Part shown: positions 51,607 through 53,003 of the stretch, piece by piece | Layout of the letters: each line of letters begins with the position of its first letter | Numbering within the stretch: the first letter of the stretch is position 1 | Assembly (NCBI GenBank): GCA_016872775.1 | Contig: VGZA01000041.1 | Location: forward strand, 1-53,003 | Length of the DNA stretch: 53,003 nt | Direction of reading: 5' to 3' | Origin: Planctomycetota bacterium | Lineage (GTDB): Bacteria; Planctomycetota; Planctomycetia; Pirellulales; Pirellulaceae | Notes under the pieces: model-generated | Databases searched by the model: none | Seen by the model: only the letters and a program-made list of their open reading frames with translations | What the model was told of the DNA's origin: nothing | Program-made: the position numbers and the translations under genes

Positions 51607-52764
51607 ATGACAAGCGGCGCCTGTTTTCGACACCAGGATTACTTCGCGTCTCGGCCGCTCGACCTCTGTCAATGGCAACGGGCCTCCGCGAATCCGTCGG
51701 AAGACGAATGCCGTCAGCGCATGGCACAAGCCGCAAACCGGTTACGCGGCGCCGCGGTCGAGGCCATCTACCTGTTGCACGGCACCTTTGTAGGGGACGA
51801 TCCCTGGGGCCTCGCGCGCGATCTGGAACGCTTGTCGTCGCCCGCGGCGCAGTTTCTACGGGCGATGCAAAAGCGGGCCATCGATCAAGTGCTGGGGGAA
51901 GCCGGCAATTACACGGACGATTTCGCCCGCCGGCTGGAACAACTCCTGAACCCCCAGGGTACCGAACCGAGAATCCAGGTCCGCCGGTTTCTCTGGTCGA
52001 GCGAAAATCATCATCTGGGGCGCATGGACGGAGCCTTGCGGCTGGTCGAGGAACTGGCAGGCAGGCACCCGCCTGGCGCGCGATTGATGCTCTGGGGACA
52101 TAGCCATGCCGGCAACCTCCTGGCACTGTTCACTCATCTGCTTCACGCTGACGAGCGACAGCGGCGGCAAGTGATGCAGGCCGCGCGTTCCTTTGTTTAC
52201 TGGCCGGGATGCCAATGCGTCGATCAGCCGCACTGGGTGCGGGCGATGGAGATACTCCAGAACGACCAGTGTCCACTCCGCGGTATGCGCTTCGACCTGG
52301 CGACCTTCGGTACCCCGATCCGTTACGGCTGGACACTGAATGAAAACATGCGACTGCTGCACTTTGTCCACCATCGACCCTGTCCCAACCTGGAACCGCA
52401 CCGCGCCAAGTTCCCGCCGTCGCTCCAGGAACTCTGGCATGCCGAGTATGGCGACTTCATTCAGCAGGCGGGCATCGCCGGCACCAACCTGTTCCTGGGC
52501 TGGCACCGAATCGGCGCGGTGATCGCGAACTGGCGATTGGGAGAAATGGTTCAGGCGCAATACCGATCTCGATATCTCTGGCGCTATCTCCGCGGCGGCA
52601 CGCGCGTCGCCGACGAAGGTCGGTCAATGCTCGTCGACTATCCGGGACCGTACGGCTTTCCATTGGCCCACTTTTTCGGACATGCCGTGTATACTCAGTC
52701 ACCCTGGATGCTGTTCCACCTCGAACGGGCGATCGATTATTTTTATCCCGGGGAATCGCCGTGA
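51607..52764 (+). CDS. Alpha/beta hydrolase-like protein
   Basis: 385 residues from the ATG at 51607, without a signal peptide. The hydrolase hallmarks are AIYLLHGTFVGDDPWGLARD (oxyanion loop) and LMLWGHSHAGNLLAL, whose GHSHAG nucleophile elbow gives Ser166. A possible His lies in the C-terminal part, for example LAHFFGHAVYTQSPW. It does not look close to the membrane-anchored hydrolase at 15374-16639. Relatives are unannotated planctomycetal proteins. It is followed by an insertion sequence. Confidence 0.7.
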   Translation: MTSGACFRHQDYFASRPLDLCQWQRASANPSEDECRQRMAQAANRLRGAAVEAIYLLHGTFVGDDPWGLARDLERLSSPAAQFLRAMQKRAIDQVLGEAGNYTDDFARRLEQLLNPQGTEPRIQVRRFLWSSENHHLGRMDGALRLVEELAGRHPPGARLMLWGHSHAGNLLALFTHLLHADERQRRQVMQAARSFVYWPGCQCVDQPHWVRAMEILQNDQCPLRGMRFDLATFGTPIRYGWTLNENMRLLHFVHHRPCPNLEPHRAKFPPSLQELWHAEYGDFIQQAGIAGTNLFLGWHRIGAVIANWRLGEMVQAQYRSRYLWRYLRGGTRVADEGRSMLVDYPGPYGFPLAHFFGHAVYTQSPWMLFHLERAIDYFYPGESP

Positions 52765-52849
52765 CGAAAGTTGATCATGGATATTCCTGAACTGATCTGT
52801 TGATCGTGCTCTCGGCGGGAGCCGTTTCCGGCGTGATCTGTAAGAAGTT

Positions 52850-53003
52850 GCGTGGCCTTCCCCCTGAAATTGGTCCATTCTGGATGAGAGAATCGCATCC
52901 GGGCGTAGCCCGGAAAGGATTCTTTCGAGATGAAGAAGACGAGACATACGACGGACCAGATCATCGAGAAGCTGCGTCACGCGGACGTGGCGTTGGGCAA
53001 GGG
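52850..53003 (+). mobile_element. Left end of an IS3-type insertion sequence
   Basis: The window ends inside the first gene of an IS. The exact left terminus is not determinable because the right end is missing; CCCCCTGAAATTGGTCC near 52859 looks like a plausible IS terminal sequence. The start coordinate is therefore approximate. A hairpin in the leader (CCGGGC-gta-GCCCGG, 52899-52913) is typical of IS3-like leaders. Confidence 0.55.
52930..53003 (+). CDS. IS3-type transposase OrfA, N-terminal fragment cut by window end
   Basis: Reads MKKTRHTTDQIIEKLRHADV then ALGKG before the window ends. MKK-RxTxxQIIxxLxxAD is the usual start of IS3 OrfA, an HTH protein that binds the transposon ends and is joined to OrfB by a frameshift. 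Only 24 residues are visible. Confidence 0.72.
   Translation, partial: MKKTRHTTDQIIEKLRHADVALGK

Noticed and set aside
1-53003. CRISPR arrays, rRNA, tRNA genes
   Set aside because: No regularly spaced repeats or conserved RNA gene sequences were seen by eye; a dedicated search was not possible.

Overview
The window is gene-dense, GC-rich bacterial chromosome whose gene content points to Planctomycetota, most likely a Pirellulales relative. The lineage rests on gene families, since no rRNA or tRNA was seen. The markers are three DUF1501 proteins, a planctomycete-type cytochrome C/DUF1549/DUF1553 protein, a giant secreted dockerin and Ig-like repeat protein with a LEPR-XLL-like N-terminus, and many secreted hydrolases.

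Layout. 1-922 (-) is a secreted trypsin-like protease cut by the left edge. 1110-3919 (-) is a DUF1501 protein overlapping a PQQ-type beta-propeller. 4202-4557 (+) is the wreck of a TylF-type methyltransferase gene. 4544-9518 (-) holds a sodium:solute symporter, a PhyH-type oxygenase and a ceramidase/glycosidase-like fusion. 9661-15278 (+) is a tight DUF1501 - cytochrome/DUF1549/DUF1553 - DUF1501 operon, ending at a shared hairpin with a convergent membrane-anchored hydrolase. 16953-18350 (+) has a small Cys-rich lipoprotein and a transglutaminase-like protein. 18356-25320 (-) has a secreted esterase and a ~1660-residue surface protein. 25650-26279 (+) has a micro-ORF and a SEC-C protein, facing a metallophosphoesterase. 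27304-28309 (+) is a second wreck: a lipid kinase with two frameshifts that runs into the C-terminus of a CDP-alcohol phosphatidyltransferase, itself holding a stop codon.

28282-32422 (-) is a possible operon of a helix-hairpin-helix/HTH protein, a TPR-AAA+ ATPase and a TPR membrane protein. 32700-35368 (+) has a secreted unknown and a DUF21-CBS protein fused to a PTS EIIA domain. 35404-39140 (-) has a membrane-anchored DUF11 protein and a glycosyltransferase. 39322-42841 (+) is a complete MacA/MacB-type export operon. 42898-47434 (-) has an SGNH hydrolase fused to a Dabb domain, two small membrane proteins, a tartrate dehydrogenase-type enzyme and an M28 peptidase. 47540-51418 (-) has a glucose dehydrogenase-type MDR enzyme and a TPR protein. 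51607-52764 (+) is a hydrolase, and the window ends inside the first gene of an IS3-type insertion sequence.

Overall the region looks like secreted catabolism, envelope and export genes, with two decayed genes and a mobile element. The least conventional parts are the HhH/HTH - AAA+ - TPR membrane trio (28282-32422), the DUF21-CBS-EIIA fusion, the ceramidase-glycosidase fusion, and the two pseudogenes. No CRISPR array, prophage or rRNA was seen.
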